Assembly: GCA_023145435.1 (NCBI GenBank)
Contig: JAGLDS010000013.1
Span: forward strand, 1 to 45,694
DNA from: Clostridiales bacterium
Lineage (GTDB): Bacteria > Bacillota > Clostridia > DUPQ01
Direction: 5' to 3'
Length of the DNA stretch: 45,694 nucleotides
Each line of letters begins with the position of its first letter. The stretch's first letter is position 1. The notes beneath the pieces were generated by a model. The model had not been told where the DNA came from, searched no databases, and saw only the letters and a list, made by a program, of their open reading frames with translations. The position numbers and the translations under genes were made by a program. Below are positions 26,699-36,183 of this stretch, one piece after another.

Positions 26699-27211
26699 AT
26701 GGTAAGTAATAGTGGTACGATTAAACAAAGAAACGAGGTTTTCTTGGATTATATTAAGTACATACGTAAAATGGTTGGACATAAGCCTATATTTTTAGTT
26801 GGTGCTGGAACTATTATTTTAAACCAACAAAATCAGATGCTTTTAATGAAAAGATCAGACAATTTATTATGGTCTACTCTAGGTGGCTCACTTAATTTAG
26901 GAGAGACTTTTGAACAAGCTGCAATTAGAGAAGCTTATGAAGAGGCTAATATAACTATTAGTAATTTAAAATTATATAAAATTGTATCTGGAGAGCAATA
27001 TAAACACACGTATCCAAATGGTGATCAAGTATATAATGCTTGTGCGGTTTTTTACACTTATGATTATATAGGGAAATTAGAAATTGATAACGATGAAACA
27101 TTAGAGTTAAAATTTTTTAAGATGGATCAATTACCAAAGAAACTAAATCCACCTGATAAAATATATATAAAACAATTTATAAGCGAATTTACAAAGGGGA
27201 AAATTAAATGA
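26699..27211 (+). CDS. NUDIX hydrolase
   Basis: A 170-residue NUDIX protein hydrolysing nucleoside-diphosphate-linked compounds. The Nudix box GGSLNLGETFEQAAIREAYEEANI lies near residues 59-82, with the essential REAYEE present and the usual final glycine position occupied by Asn. An N-terminal helix (YIKYIRKMVGHKPIFLVG) is typical of ADP-sugar or dGTPase-like members. No ribosome site is seen before the ATG at 26699; a -10-like CATAAT is about 17 bases upstream, so the leader may be very short. A TTG at 26693 is possible. It overlaps the PHP gene by four bases (ATGA). Confidence 0.88.
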   Translation: MVSNSGTIKQRNEVFLDYIKYIRKMVGHKPIFLVGAGTIILNQQNQMLLMKRSDNLLWSTLGGSLNLGETFEQAAIREAYEEANITISNLKLYKIVSGEQYKHTYPNGDQVYNACAVFYTYDYIGKLEIDNDETLELKFFKMDQLPKKLNPPDKIYIKQFISEFTKGKIK

Positions 27212-28146
27212 AACAAACAACATTTATTAGTAAAGGAAATTGGTATAAAGGAAATACACACTTACACACAACACGCTCAGATGGCAAAAAAAGCCCAGAA
27301 GAAGCTGTAGCTATTTATAGAAAAAAAGGATATGATTTTTTTGTTATGAGTGATCATAATAAGTATTTTGATAGTAAAATGTATGATCAATCAGACTTTC
27401 TAGTATTATCAGGAATTGAGTATAATATTAACAGCAAAGAAGATGGAAACAGAACACATCATTTTACAGCGCTTAAAAAATATACAGAAAAAAAAGAATA
27501 TACCCATGACCAACCTTTTCAATGGCCATACTGGGATGATATTATGGGATATAAAATTACCAATGAGTTGATAAAAAGAGTTAAAGAGCATGATAATTTT
27601 ACTATTTATGCCCATCCATCTTGGTCGTGTATGGCACCTTATGAAATAATGGGTGTTAAAGGGTTTGATGCAATTGAAGTTTGGAATCAAGAATGCGAAG
27701 CAGCTTCTGCTACTGGTAGCGGAGAAGCACATTTTGACTATTTACTCCGTCAAGGAAGAAAAGTGTTTGCTATTGCTTCTGATGATGAACATTCATATAG
27801 AGATGTAGCTATTGGTGGCTTTATTGTAGTAAAGGCTACACAATTTACTAAAGAAAGCATTACAAAATCGATTATATCTGGAAGTTATTACTCTTCAACG
27901 GGACCTGCTATTCATGATTTTTATATCAAGGATAATGTTGTGTATGCAAAAGGTTCTGCTTGCAAGCAAATAAAGTTGATTTTTCATTATAGAGGAAAAT
28001 CATTTTATGGAGAAAACGGAAAAGATATTAGTGAAATTTCTTATGAATTAAAAGGGAATGAACGATTTATAAGGTGTGAATTTATAGATAATAATGGTAA
28101 TAAAGCTTGGTCCAATCCACTTTATTTGGAATCTAATAATAAGTAG
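27208..28146 (+). CDS. PHP-domain phosphoesterase-like protein
   Basis: A 312-residue protein with the polymerase-and-histidinol-phosphatase metal site: GNTHLHTTRSDGKKSPEEAV at about 15-34, VMSDHNKYF near 50, the FTIYAHPSW segment near 133 and FAIASDDEHS near 189, all His/Asp ligands for a trinuclear centre. The C-terminal third is beta-rich. Coupled to the NUDIX gene (ATGA). It overlaps the convergent ppk gene by 14 bases. The substrate, probably a phosphate ester, is unknown. Confidence 0.82.
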   Translation: MKQTTFISKGNWYKGNTHLHTTRSDGKKSPEEAVAIYRKKGYDFFVMSDHNKYFDSKMYDQSDFLVLSGIEYNINSKEDGNRTHHFTALKKYTEKKEYTHDQPFQWPYWDDIMGYKITNELIKRVKEHDNFTIYAHPSWSCMAPYEIMGVKGFDAIEVWNQECEAASATGSGEAHFDYLLRQGRKVFAIASDDEHSYRDVAIGGFIVVKATQFTKESITKSIISGSYYSSTGPAIHDFYIKDNVVYAKGSACKQIKLIFHYRGKSFYGENGKDISEISYELKGNERFIRCEFIDNNGNKAWSNPLYLESNNK

Positions 28147-30151
28147 TGAAAAATTCCTGAGAATTAAATTCGCGTTTCTTATAATAAGAATAGGTACCAT
28201 CTGACTTCATAAAACGAGCTTTGATGGTATCTTTTAATTGAGTATTTAAAATATTAACAACTTGTTCTAATAATGATGGATTAATTATGGGAAATAGTAC
28301 CTCAACTCGTCTATCAAGATTTCTTGACATCAAATCAGCACTTCCTAAATATATGAGAGGTTTATTATTATTAGAAAAATAGTATACTCTTGTATGTTCT
28401 AGAAAACGTCCAACGATACTAACAACTCTAATATTATCACTGATTTTTTTAAGACTAGGTTTCAATCCGCAGATACCACGAACAATTAAATCTATTTTAA
28501 CACCAGCTATTGAAGCTAAATATAATTGCTTTATAATTCTTGTATCAATTAGTGAATTAGTTACAGCTACAATTCTTGCAGGTAAACCAGCTTTAGCATT
28601 GTCTATTTCTGCATTAATTCTTCTCATAAAGAATTCACGACTAAAACTAGGAGAAATAACAAGTTTTTTTAATATGGGTTTTTCTGTATATCCTGTTAGA
28701 TAGTTAAAAAGTGAAGTAACGTCACTGGCAAAATCTTCACGGCAAGTAAATAAACTAAAATCTGTATACAGTTTTGCGGTTTTATCATTAAAGTTCCCAG
28801 TACCAATATTTACATATCTTTTGATTCCTGTTTGCTCTTTTCTAATTATAAGTAGCATTTTTGAATGAATTTTAATATTTGGTAAGCCATATACAACATG
28901 ACATCCTGCATGCTCAAGCGTTCGTGCCCAAGTAATATTATTTTCTTCATCAAACCGCGCTTTTAATTCTACTAATACAGTTACTTGTATATTGTTTTTA
29001 GCGGCTTTTATCAAAGCACTAATAACTGGTGAGTTAGAACTTACCCGATAAAGAGTTTGTTTTATTGCAAGAACGTTAGGGTCTTGTGAGGCTGCATGTA
29101 AAAAATCAAGAACTGGTTGAAAAGAATGATAAGGAAAATGAAGAAGAATATCTTTTTTATTGATTTCATCAAACATATCCTTGTTAATAAAGGGATTAAT
29201 GGGATTGTGATTAGGAAATACCCATTTTTTCTTGGGAATAAATGCTGTAGAAAAATCCATTAAGAAAGTAAAATCCAATGGACCATCACAATAATATAAA
29301 TCCTTTTTATCAATAGAAAAAGACTCTATTAAAAAGTTTTTAAGGGCTGGCTGACATCCTCTTGTAACTTCTAATCGTATAGGATTTCCCCATTTACGTT
29401 GTTTTACTTGATGTTCTATTTCTAAAAGTAGATCTTTTGCATCTTCTTCATCAAAAAGTAAATCAGCACTTCTAGTAATACGAAAAACAGAATATGAATT
29501 GACTAAATTACCTTTAAATATTTTAGACAAATTTGCACAAATTAAATTTTCTGCAAAAATAAATGAAAATTGTCCCAAACCTTCTGGAATTTTTATGATT
29601 CGAGGGAAGACTTTTGGTAATTGAATAATTGCAAAGTGTTCTTGATTTCTTACAGTAACACTTACAACAATATAGATTGCTTTATTTTTTAACAATGGAA
29701 AAGGACGACCTGAATCAATGGCCATGGGTGTTAAAATTGGAAAGATTATATCGTCAAAATAATCATTAATATATTTTTTTTGTTTTCCTTCAAGGTCATT
29801 ATATTTGTTTATCCTAATTTCCTCTTTAGTAAGCATAGGAATTAATTGTTTATTGTAGATGCTATATTGTCTGTTAACAAAGTTGTGTGTTTTATCAGAA
29901 ATTTTATCTAACTGCTCAATAGAAGATAGACCAGCATGATCTTTTTTTAAATAACCAGCAGCTTGCTGTTCTTCTAATCCAGCTACTCTTACCATAAAAA
30001 ATTCATCAAGATTTGAAGAAGTAATTGATAAAAACTTCATTTTTTCTAATAAAGGGTTTTTTTCATCTAAAACTTCATCAAGCACACGGTTATTAAAATC
30101 TAACCAGCTTAATTCCCTATTAATATAATATTTATGTTGGTCAATATTCAT
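28133..30151 (-). CDS. ppk: Polyphosphate kinase PPK1
   Basis: Makes inorganic polyphosphate from ATP. The 672 residues match the family. The N-terminal domain opens YYINRELSWLDFNNRVLDE and contains SSNLDEFFMVRVAGL; the phospholipase-D-like catalytic half has the autophosphorylated histidine candidate His429 in IKIHSKMLLI and the second essential histidine His586 in LEHTRVYYF. Its ATG overlaps the stop of the upstream Ppx/GppA gene (TAATG), so synthesis and breakdown enzymes are co-translated. Confidence 0.96.
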   Translation of the reverse strand: MNIDQHKYYINRELSWLDFNNRVLDEVLDEKNPLLEKMKFLSITSSNLDEFFMVRVAGLEEQQAAGYLKKDHAGLSSIEQLDKISDKTHNFVNRQYSIYNKQLIPMLTKEEIRINKYNDLEGKQKKYINDYFDDIIFPILTPMAIDSGRPFPLLKNKAIYIVVSVTVRNQEHFAIIQLPKVFPRIIKIPEGLGQFSFIFAENLICANLSKIFKGNLVNSYSVFRITRSADLLFDEEDAKDLLLEIEHQVKQRKWGNPIRLEVTRGCQPALKNFLIESFSIDKKDLYYCDGPLDFTFLMDFSTAFIPKKKWVFPNHNPINPFINKDMFDEINKKDILLHFPYHSFQPVLDFLHAASQDPNVLAIKQTLYRVSSNSPVISALIKAAKNNIQVTVLVELKARFDEENNITWARTLEHAGCHVVYGLPNIKIHSKMLLIIRKEQTGIKRYVNIGTGNFNDKTAKLYTDFSLFTCREDFASDVTSLFNYLTGYTEKPILKKLVISPSFSREFFMRRINAEIDNAKAGLPARIVAVTNSLIDTRIIKQLYLASIAGVKIDLIVRGICGLKPSLKKISDNIRVVSIVGRFLEHTRVYYFSNNNKPLIYLGSADLMSRNLDRRVEVLFPIINPSLLEQVVNILNTQLKDTIKARFMKSDGTYSYYKKREFNSQEFFTTYY

Positions 30152-31677
30152 TATAATATTCTTTCTTTTAGTAAGTGTGCTTTAATTCCAAAAACATTTT
30201 TAAAAAAAGGACATTTGTTTTTAAAATCCCATTTTTCAAGTGAAATATCTTGGTTAGAAGTACAAGATATTATTAATTCTTTTCCTTTAAATAAAACAGT
30301 TAAATCAGCTAGCTTTTGTAAATGGCTTCTATCCAAACTATCACCTAAACGAATAATTGCAGATAATTTTGAAACAAGCATTCGATCGGTTGAAGATAAT
30401 TTTTTATAACTATTATCTGTCATAGTAGGAGCAATTTCGCTGTGGTATTTTGAAACATTAGCGATTATCTCTAATTCCTGATTGCTTAAACCTGCAATTT
30501 CTAAATTTCTAATAATATTGTAAGAATGATTATAATGGGATTTTAAGTTAAGAAATTTTCCAGTATCATGTAAAATACACGCTACTTGTAATAATAATTT
30601 ATGCTTACTATTTAATCCATGTAAATCTTTTATACTGTCAAAAATTTTCAGAGAATATTCTTCAATAGCTTTAGCGTGTTTTTCATCATAATTAAATCTC
30701 TTTGCAATGAACATTGCTTGATTAATAATATCATCATAAAAAGACTGTGTTAATAGAAAGTATTTTTCGTGATGAAGTTCCATAAAGCCGATAAAATCAC
30801 ACAAGGATAAATCATATCCAATAAATGTTTCTGCATTGGAAAAAGCCATTATAATTTTAAACATTGCCATTGAAGGAATTAGTGTTTCGGCTTGATCTTG
30901 TGTGATTTGGTATTTGGATGAGATTTGACCAGGAGTTAAATCTTTAATATTTTCATATAACGTAAGATACTCTTGTTTAGAAATTATAAATCGCTTTTTT
31001 TCAGGTATAATATTAGCCATTTTTGCTAAAAGATTTATTTCTTTTCCTGTGGCAATAAAGTCATATTGTTTAGAGACTTTGACAAAATTACTAAGAACAT
31101 CAATATATGTGCTGATATATTGTTCAACAATAACATGAAATTTTTGGGTGTATCCTTGAACAGGTTCTAAAATCTCACTTAATTTTAACGAGCCAATACG
31201 AATATTTTGAGAATACTTTATTAGTCCTTTTTCCATGACGGAGATACCTAAAGACCCAGAACCTACATAAGTCATAACACAGTTTTTTGATTTTTGTCCT
31301 AATAATCGTTTAAGTTCCAAGTAAATAAATGTTTTTTCTTGTAAATCATCAAGCACTTTAACATTAACCCCTGTTCGAAGTTTAATTAATTCAAGTGCAT
31401 ATTCTCTATTGCTAGCTTCTCTAAAGGCTGTTGTAGCATAAGTGTGTAATTGATTAATTGCATAATCGTTAGCAAGGTTTTTAAATGAATTTATGATATT
31501 GCAAAGCTGGTCAACTTTTTCAGAAGATATTTGACCGCTTTTAAAAGTATCGTGGCCAAGATACAGTGGCATTTCAAGATGTTCAAGCTGTTTTATATTG
31601 TTCTTTTTGTTCTCAAATATTTTCAAGCGAACATTGCTACTTCCAATATCAACGATTGCAACTTGATTTTTCGACAT
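30151..31677 (-). CDS. ppx: Ppx/GppA exopolyphosphatase with HD domain
   Basis: A 508-residue member of the ASKHA fold family that removes phosphate from polyphosphate or pppGpp. The N-terminal half has VAIVDIGSSNVRLKIF (phosphate-1 loop), TYATTAFREASNR, and the YVGSGSLGISVM phosphate-2-like loop. The C-terminal half (about 320-470) carries an HD-type helical domain, ACILHDTGKFLNL, with flanking SHYNHSYNII, as in longer Ppx proteins. It precedes and overlaps ppk. Whether it acts on polyphosphate or pppGpp cannot be told; the operon favours polyphosphate. Confidence 0.93.
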   Translation of the reverse strand: MSKNQVAIVDIGSSNVRLKIFENKKNNIKQLEHLEMPLYLGHDTFKSGQISSEKVDQLCNIINSFKNLANDYAINQLHTYATTAFREASNREYALELIKLRTGVNVKVLDDLQEKTFIYLELKRLLGQKSKNCVMTYVGSGSLGISVMEKGLIKYSQNIRIGSLKLSEILEPVQGYTQKFHVIVEQYISTYIDVLSNFVKVSKQYDFIATGKEINLLAKMANIIPEKKRFIISKQEYLTLYENIKDLTPGQISSKYQITQDQAETLIPSMAMFKIIMAFSNAETFIGYDLSLCDFIGFMELHHEKYFLLTQSFYDDIINQAMFIAKRFNYDEKHAKAIEEYSLKIFDSIKDLHGLNSKHKLLLQVACILHDTGKFLNLKSHYNHSYNIIRNLEIAGLSNQELEIIANVSKYHSEIAPTMTDNSYKKLSSTDRMLVSKLSAIIRLGDSLDRSHLQKLADLTVLFKGKELIISCTSNQDISLEKWDFKNKCPFFKNVFGIKAHLLKERIL

Positions 31678-31727
31678 ATAATCATCCTTTACTTAAATAT
31701 ATTCCATATTATATCACGAAAAACCAC

Positions 31728-31733
31728 TATAAT
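31728..31733 (+). promoter_or_regulatory. -10 box of udk giving an almost leaderless message
   Basis: TATAAT at 31728-31733 lies 17 bases before the udk ATG (31750), so transcription near 31740 would leave about ten bases and no Shine-Dalgarno. The space to the divergent ppx gene is only 72 bases. Confidence 0.4.
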
Positions 31734-31749
31734 ATGTTAAAATAAGTTT

Positions 31750-32364
31750 ATGAATAGAGTAATTATTGGAATAGCTGGAGGGTCTGGCTCAGGGAAAACG
31801 ACTTTAGCAAAAGGAATTATAAAAGCAATTGGAGATGAGGGAATTTTACTTGCTCATGATTTCTATTATCGAAAATATGACGAATTAACCTTTGAAGAGA
31901 GAAGCCAATTAAACTATGACCATCCTAATACTCTAGAAACAGATTTGTTAATTAAGCATTTATATCAGTTAAAAAAAGGAAAAAGTATAAATAGACCTAT
32001 TTACTCTTTTGTAACTCATTTAAGGTTAGATGAAACAATAAATATAAAGCCAAAAAAAGTAATAATTGTAGAAGGAATTCTTCTTTTTGAGAATAAAGAA
32101 CTACGAGAAATGATGGACATAAAAGTGTTTGTTGATACTGATTCTGATATTCGTTTAGCTAGAAGAATAGAACGAGACGTTAACGAAAGAGGGAGAAGCT
32201 TAGATTCCGTACTTAAACAGTATTTAGAAACAGTTAAACCAATGCATGATCAGTTTGTCGAGCCTAGTAAAAAACATGCTGATTTAATTATACCTGAAGG
32301 TGGTTATAATCAAGTAGTCCTAAACATTCTAATTGACAGATTAAGATCTATTATGGATGATTAG
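31750..32364 (+). CDS. udk: Uridine kinase
   Basis: Salvage enzyme phosphorylating uridine and cytidine. The 204 residues open IIGIAGGSGSGKTTLAKGI with the P-loop at about 8-16, then LLAHDFYYRKYDELTFEERSQLNYDHP, the substrate-recognition segment of uridine kinases, and VIIVEGILLFEN (Walker B-like), RLARRIERDVNERGR lid. No strong ribosome site is seen ahead of the ATG. It follows no operon partner closely; the SLH gene begins 90 bases later. Confidence 0.95.
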   Translation: MNRVIIGIAGGSGSGKTTLAKGIIKAIGDEGILLAHDFYYRKYDELTFEERSQLNYDHPNTLETDLLIKHLYQLKKGKSINRPIYSFVTHLRLDETINIKPKKVIIVEGILLFENKELREMMDIKVFVDTDSDIRLARRIERDVNERGRSLDSVLKQYLETVKPMHDQFVEPSKKHADLIIPEGGYNQVVLNILIDRLRSIMDD

Positions 32365-32454
32365 AAAAATTAGCAAACTAAACTCATAGCGAAGTGGTAA
32401 GTTTTGTATATTAGTGATAAAATATAAACACATAGAAAAAGGATGGTGTAGGGA

Positions 32455-34473
32455 ATGAAGAAAATTTTTAGTATTCTTTTATCTGTTATTTTACTTTTTT
32501 CAATAGTAATACCAGTAAGTGCTACAGTTCAAATGGATCAGATTATTGTAACTGCAGATTCGTTTGATAACACAATATATGATGAATATCAACAGGTTAT
32601 CATTAACTCAGAAACAGTTGATTTTTTAGCATATGCAGATAGCATAAGTATTGATATTGTTGGAACAGATAAGGATTTAATAAAAGATGTAACAATAATA
32701 GATCATCATACAATTATTTTTGATATGATGATGTATAATGCCCTTGAAGGAAAATATACATTAGTTATTGATTATAAAGATGGTATAATTCCAATGGAAC
32801 AGTGGGATACCCAATCTATTGTAGTTAAAGAAGGACATTTTGACTTTGAAGATGATCCAGCAACAGTTGAAAGTATTTTAACAAACGGAATAACTGTTAG
32901 ATTTTTTAATAAAGAAATAGAGTCTACTTTAGTAAGTATGATTGATAATGTTAATGTGGATTGTACAAAAATTACTGATAGGATATTCAAAATATACCCA
33001 ACTGTTGATGAAGTTCTTAATAAAGATGAAATTGAAGTTAGATTAATTACACAAACAGGCTTCTATATGAAAACATTAAGAATTATTGAAAATGAAATTT
33101 ATTTAGAAAAAGAAACTTATTCAAGAGAAGAACCCCTTACGTTTTATATGTATTCAAAAGTTATAGAATTTCCAACTGATCCAACCGCTTTTAGTGCAAT
33201 AATCACTGGAAGAGGACGATATATTGATATTAGCAATGTAGTTGTTTTTAATAAACAAAAAGTGAAACTATATACACCCCTTCCTTTGGCTACTGGTACA
33301 TATGATATGGCGTTTTCATTTGACGGTATAGAGGAAACGTATAATTTAGAATTTGAAGTGGTTAGACAAACATTTCTTGATAACAATGAACTAGACCATA
33401 CAGTTCTTGATTTTCTAGAAGTTGACGGAAGAGATATTTCATTAACTTTATACGATAATCAAATTTATAGGTATATTGATAGCGAAAAGAGAGAAATTGA
33501 TTTAACAGCTTATGATTTTGAAACTTTTTCATTAGATTTCACTAATCAAGCATTATTGATTTTGTTAGAAAATAATTTAGGATTAACTATTAATTTTTCA
33601 GATTACCAGTTTATACTTCCTTATGAGGAGCTCTCAGAGGTGTCTGAAAAAGACGTATATATTTATTCACAAAAAAGAGAAGGACTTACTGATACTGGCT
33701 ATATGTATTATCCAACATCAAAAGGGTTATATATTGATAGCAATGTTGATGGAATGAAAATATTTACTAATATTAATAGCAATATTAAGGTTTATGAAAA
33801 AGCGAATGTAATTATCAAAGACCTTTATGGAGAAAAAAGAATTAAATTAGCATATGTTATTGGAAAAAGACTTTATGCTAATTATGAAGGAACAGGAACT
33901 TATCAGTTTTTTGTTAAAGCTAATGATTTTTCTGATGTTTCTGTAACTTATTGGGGAAACCAATATATTGCTCCACTAACTGTTGTTGGAATAATTAATG
34001 GAATGGGAGATGGAACATTTAAGCCTGAAGGAGAAGTAACTAGAGCGCAATTTGCTAAATTAGTGGCAGTATCTACTATGGTTGAGGCCGGTAGTAATAG
34101 TTCTTTTTCAGATGTTGAAGTATCTGATTGGTATTATGGATATATAGCAGGTTTAGAAAACGAAGGTATTGTTGATGGAACCACATTCTATCCAAATGAA
34201 GCAATTTTAAGAAAAGACATGGCTGTTATGGTTATGAAAGCCTATGAGAACTATACTGGTGAAGATTTACAAGTATTAGCAAATCATTCAACGGCCACCT
34301 TTACTGACATTAATACTTTGACAGCAGAAGAAATTAAATATATTTCGGCTGCTCACTATTTAGGAATTATTAATGGAATGACGGCAACTACTTATGAACC
34401 AGATAATACTGCAACAAGAGCACAAGCTTCTGCAATTATATACAGATTAATGTTAATATTAGAAATGTTATAA
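32455..34473 (+). CDS. SLH-domain surface protein
   Basis: A 672-residue exported protein. The signal peptide is MKKIFSILLSVILLFSIVIPVSA, cleaved after about residue 23. Residues 25-495 are beta-rich and unrecognised. Three C-terminal S-layer homology domains follow at about 498-545 (VGIINGMGDGTFKPEGEVTR), 551-600 (FSDVEVSDWYYGYIAGL, DGTTFYPNEAILRKDM) and 616-665 (INGMTATTYEPDNTATRAQ); the TRAQ/LRKD/TRAQ triad that binds wall polymer is present. SLH domains bind pyruvylated polysaccharide made by CsaB (12043). A terminator follows at 34502. Confidence 0.93.
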   Translation: MKKIFSILLSVILLFSIVIPVSATVQMDQIIVTADSFDNTIYDEYQQVIINSETVDFLAYADSISIDIVGTDKDLIKDVTIIDHHTIIFDMMMYNALEGKYTLVIDYKDGIIPMEQWDTQSIVVKEGHFDFEDDPATVESILTNGITVRFFNKEIESTLVSMIDNVNVDCTKITDRIFKIYPTVDEVLNKDEIEVRLITQTGFYMKTLRIIENEIYLEKETYSREEPLTFYMYSKVIEFPTDPTAFSAIITGRGRYIDISNVVVFNKQKVKLYTPLPLATGTYDMAFSFDGIEETYNLEFEVVRQTFLDNNELDHTVLDFLEVDGRDISLTLYDNQIYRYIDSEKREIDLTAYDFETFSLDFTNQALLILLENNLGLTINFSDYQFILPYEELSEVSEKDVYIYSQKREGLTDTGYMYYPTSKGLYIDSNVDGMKIFTNINSNIKVYEKANVIIKDLYGEKRIKLAYVIGKRLYANYEGTGTYQFFVKANDFSDVSVTYWGNQYIAPLTVVGIINGMGDGTFKPEGEVTRAQFAKLVAVSTMVEAGSNSSFSDVEVSDWYYGYIAGLENEGIVDGTTFYPNEAILRKDMAVMVMKAYENYTGEDLQVLANHSTATFTDINTLTAEEIKYISAAHYLGIINGMTATTYEPDNTATRAQASAIIYRLMLILEML

Positions 34474-34501
34474 AAAATAGAAAGTTAAACATTGCCTATT
34501 T

Positions 34502-34530
34502 AGAACCACCAAATTTGGTGGTTCTTTTTT
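34502..34530 (+). terminator. Terminator after the SLH gene
   Basis: A self-complementary 24-base block (34502-34525) with AGAACCACC/GGTGGTTCT arms and an AAATTT centre, followed by a T-run (34525-34530). Confidence 0.9.
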
Positions 34531-34648
34531 ACCTAAAACAATAAAAAAGTAAGAAATAAAATAAATTTATATTATGTGACTTATGTCACTTATATCTGTA
34601 GTGTTTATCAGTATACTTATCGAATGAATTTTATGAATGGAGTATAGT

Positions 34649-35125
34649 ATGAAGAAAAATATTTTAATTGGAGTTATTGCTTTTGTTTTAGGAATTGTTA
34701 TTGCAAGTACTGCTATTATAGTAGTTGCACCAGGAGCAATGTTACTTGAAGATGAAAGTAAATATGAATTTGATGAAACAGTAGAGGTTTTAACAGCATC
34801 TATTGAAAGCCATGGATGGAAATTACCAGCAGTGCATGATTTACAAAAAACAATGATTAAGTTTGGGTATGATGTTAAAAAAGTTCAAATATTTGAATTG
34901 TGTCATCCAGAACATGCTGCTAGAATTTTAGAAGCAGATGAAGAAAGAATAGTTTCCTCGTTAATGCCTTGTAGAATAGCTATATATGAAAGAGAAGATG
35001 GAAAAGTATATATTTCTAGATTGAACTCATCATTAATGTCAAGTCTAATGGGTGGATTAATTAAAGATGTTATGACGACTGCCGCAGAACAGAATGAAGA
35101 GATTTTAGAAGCAATTTTAAATTAA
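34649..35125 (+). CDS. DUF302 domain protein with membrane anchor
   Basis: A 158-residue protein with an N-terminal hydrophobic segment (ILIGVIAFVLGIVIASTAIIVV) and a DUF302-like fold: SIESHGWKLPAVHDLQKTM, then VKKVQIFELCHPEHAARIL and SLMPCRIAIYEREDGKVYISRLN, with the conserved cysteine in ELCHP and MPC. The start at 34649 follows GGAG seven bases upstream; an ATG at 34637 lacks a site. The role of DUF302 is unknown. It has terminators on both sides and so is probably a single-gene unit. Confidence 0.72.
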   Translation: MKKNILIGVIAFVLGIVIASTAIIVVAPGAMLLEDESKYEFDETVEVLTASIESHGWKLPAVHDLQKTMIKFGYDVKKVQIFELCHPEHAARILEADEERIVSSLMPCRIAIYEREDGKVYISRLNSSLMSSLMGGLIKDVMTTAAEQNEEILEAILN

Positions 35126-35142
35126 TTCTTTTATAAAAAAAC

Positions 35143-35197
35143 AAAACGGTTCTACTATTGTATGAATTTACTCATATAAGTAGAACCGTTTTTTTAT
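35143..35197. terminator. Strong hairpin terminator between DUF302 and DUF4097 genes
   Basis: A 14-bp stem (35143-35156 with 35179-35192) whose loop can form an inner TATGA/TCATA pair, with AAAA on one side and a T-run on the other, so it could work for the DUF302 gene and for the leftward DUF4097 operon. Confidence 0.9.
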
Positions 35198-35228
35198 GGA
35201 AATTTTTTATTTTTAACAAATAGCTATA

Positions 35229-36182
35229 CTAATTGATATTAACAGATAAATCACCTGATACAGATGATATATCAATTTTAGCATTTGGGGTTTCTCCAAC
35301 AGTAAAGGAAATGTTTCTATTTTTTGATGATAGAATGCTTATTGGCATCTCAGTACTATAATCTCCTGAAACAGTACTTAAGATGATAGTTGCTGAAGCG
35401 TTATTATCAAAGAAGATATCTACCTCTCCACTAACTGTATCAATGGATATATCATTTAGATTTCCATAAACACTTAAATCAAAATCTCCCGAAACAGAAT
35501 TTCCCTGTAATCTTCCTGGATTTCCAGTATATGTAGTTGAACCAGAAGTTGAAGAAAGGGAACAACTATCAAAATATGATTGAATAATATTAAGGTTTCC
35601 AGAAACACTACTTAAAAACAACTTATTTCCCACAGTATTTTTAATATTCAACTTACCAGATACAGAATTAAGATCAATCTTTAAAATGGTATCAAATGGA
35701 GCAACTGTTATGTTTCCAGAAACTGTGTGTAATTCAAATGAATTCTCATAATTTTCGGGAACATATATGTATAATTTCAAGTTTGATGAAAAAGTACTAG
35801 TATTTAGAACATTTGGGTATTTTACATCTAAAGTTAATGAGGAACCACTTTCTTTTATTTCTAAATAGGGTTTTCCTCCTCTAGTTGATATTTCACCAAT
35901 AAATGTTGCTTTTATTTCATCACTTTCCCACTTGATAATCTCAATATCAGCTACAACAGCATGTGAGGTGATTTCTTTTATTTCTTGTGCACTAGTAGAA
36001 AAACTTTCGTTAATATCATATGCTTCATAGTCTCTGGCTTTTAATGTAAAATCTTTAAAGCCCTCTAAGTTAAAGTCGATATTACCATCTTTAAAATCGT
36101 CTTCAAGAACTAATAAAACAGCGCCACAAATCATTGCGCTAATAATTAATATGGCTACAATTACAATAATAAATGTTCTCAT
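35229..36182 (-). CDS. DUF4097 beta-helix envelope protein
   Basis: A 317-residue protein with an N-terminal hydrophobic segment (FIIVIVAILIISAMICGAVLLV) and a repeated SVSGDL/SVSGNL beta-strand pattern (for example TVSGNITVA, SVSGKLNI, SVSGNLNI, SVSGDFDLS, TVSGEVDI), the hallmark of DUF4097. It is the last gene of the PadR-DUF1700-DUF4097 operon, common in Firmicutes and probably linked to envelope stress. Function unknown. Confidence 0.85.
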   Translation of the reverse strand: MRTFIIVIVAILIISAMICGAVLLVLEDDFKDGNIDFNLEGFKDFTLKARDYEAYDINESFSTSAQEIKEITSHAVVADIEIIKWESDEIKATFIGEISTRGGKPYLEIKESGSSLTLDVKYPNVLNTSTFSSNLKLYIYVPENYENSFELHTVSGNITVAPFDTILKIDLNSVSGKLNIKNTVGNKLFLSSVSGNLNIIQSYFDSCSLSSTSGSTTYTGNPGRLQGNSVSGDFDLSVYGNLNDISIDTVSGEVDIFFDNNASATIILSTVSGDYSTEMPISILSSKNRNISFTVGETPNAKIDISSVSGDLSVNIN

Positions 36183-36183
36183 G

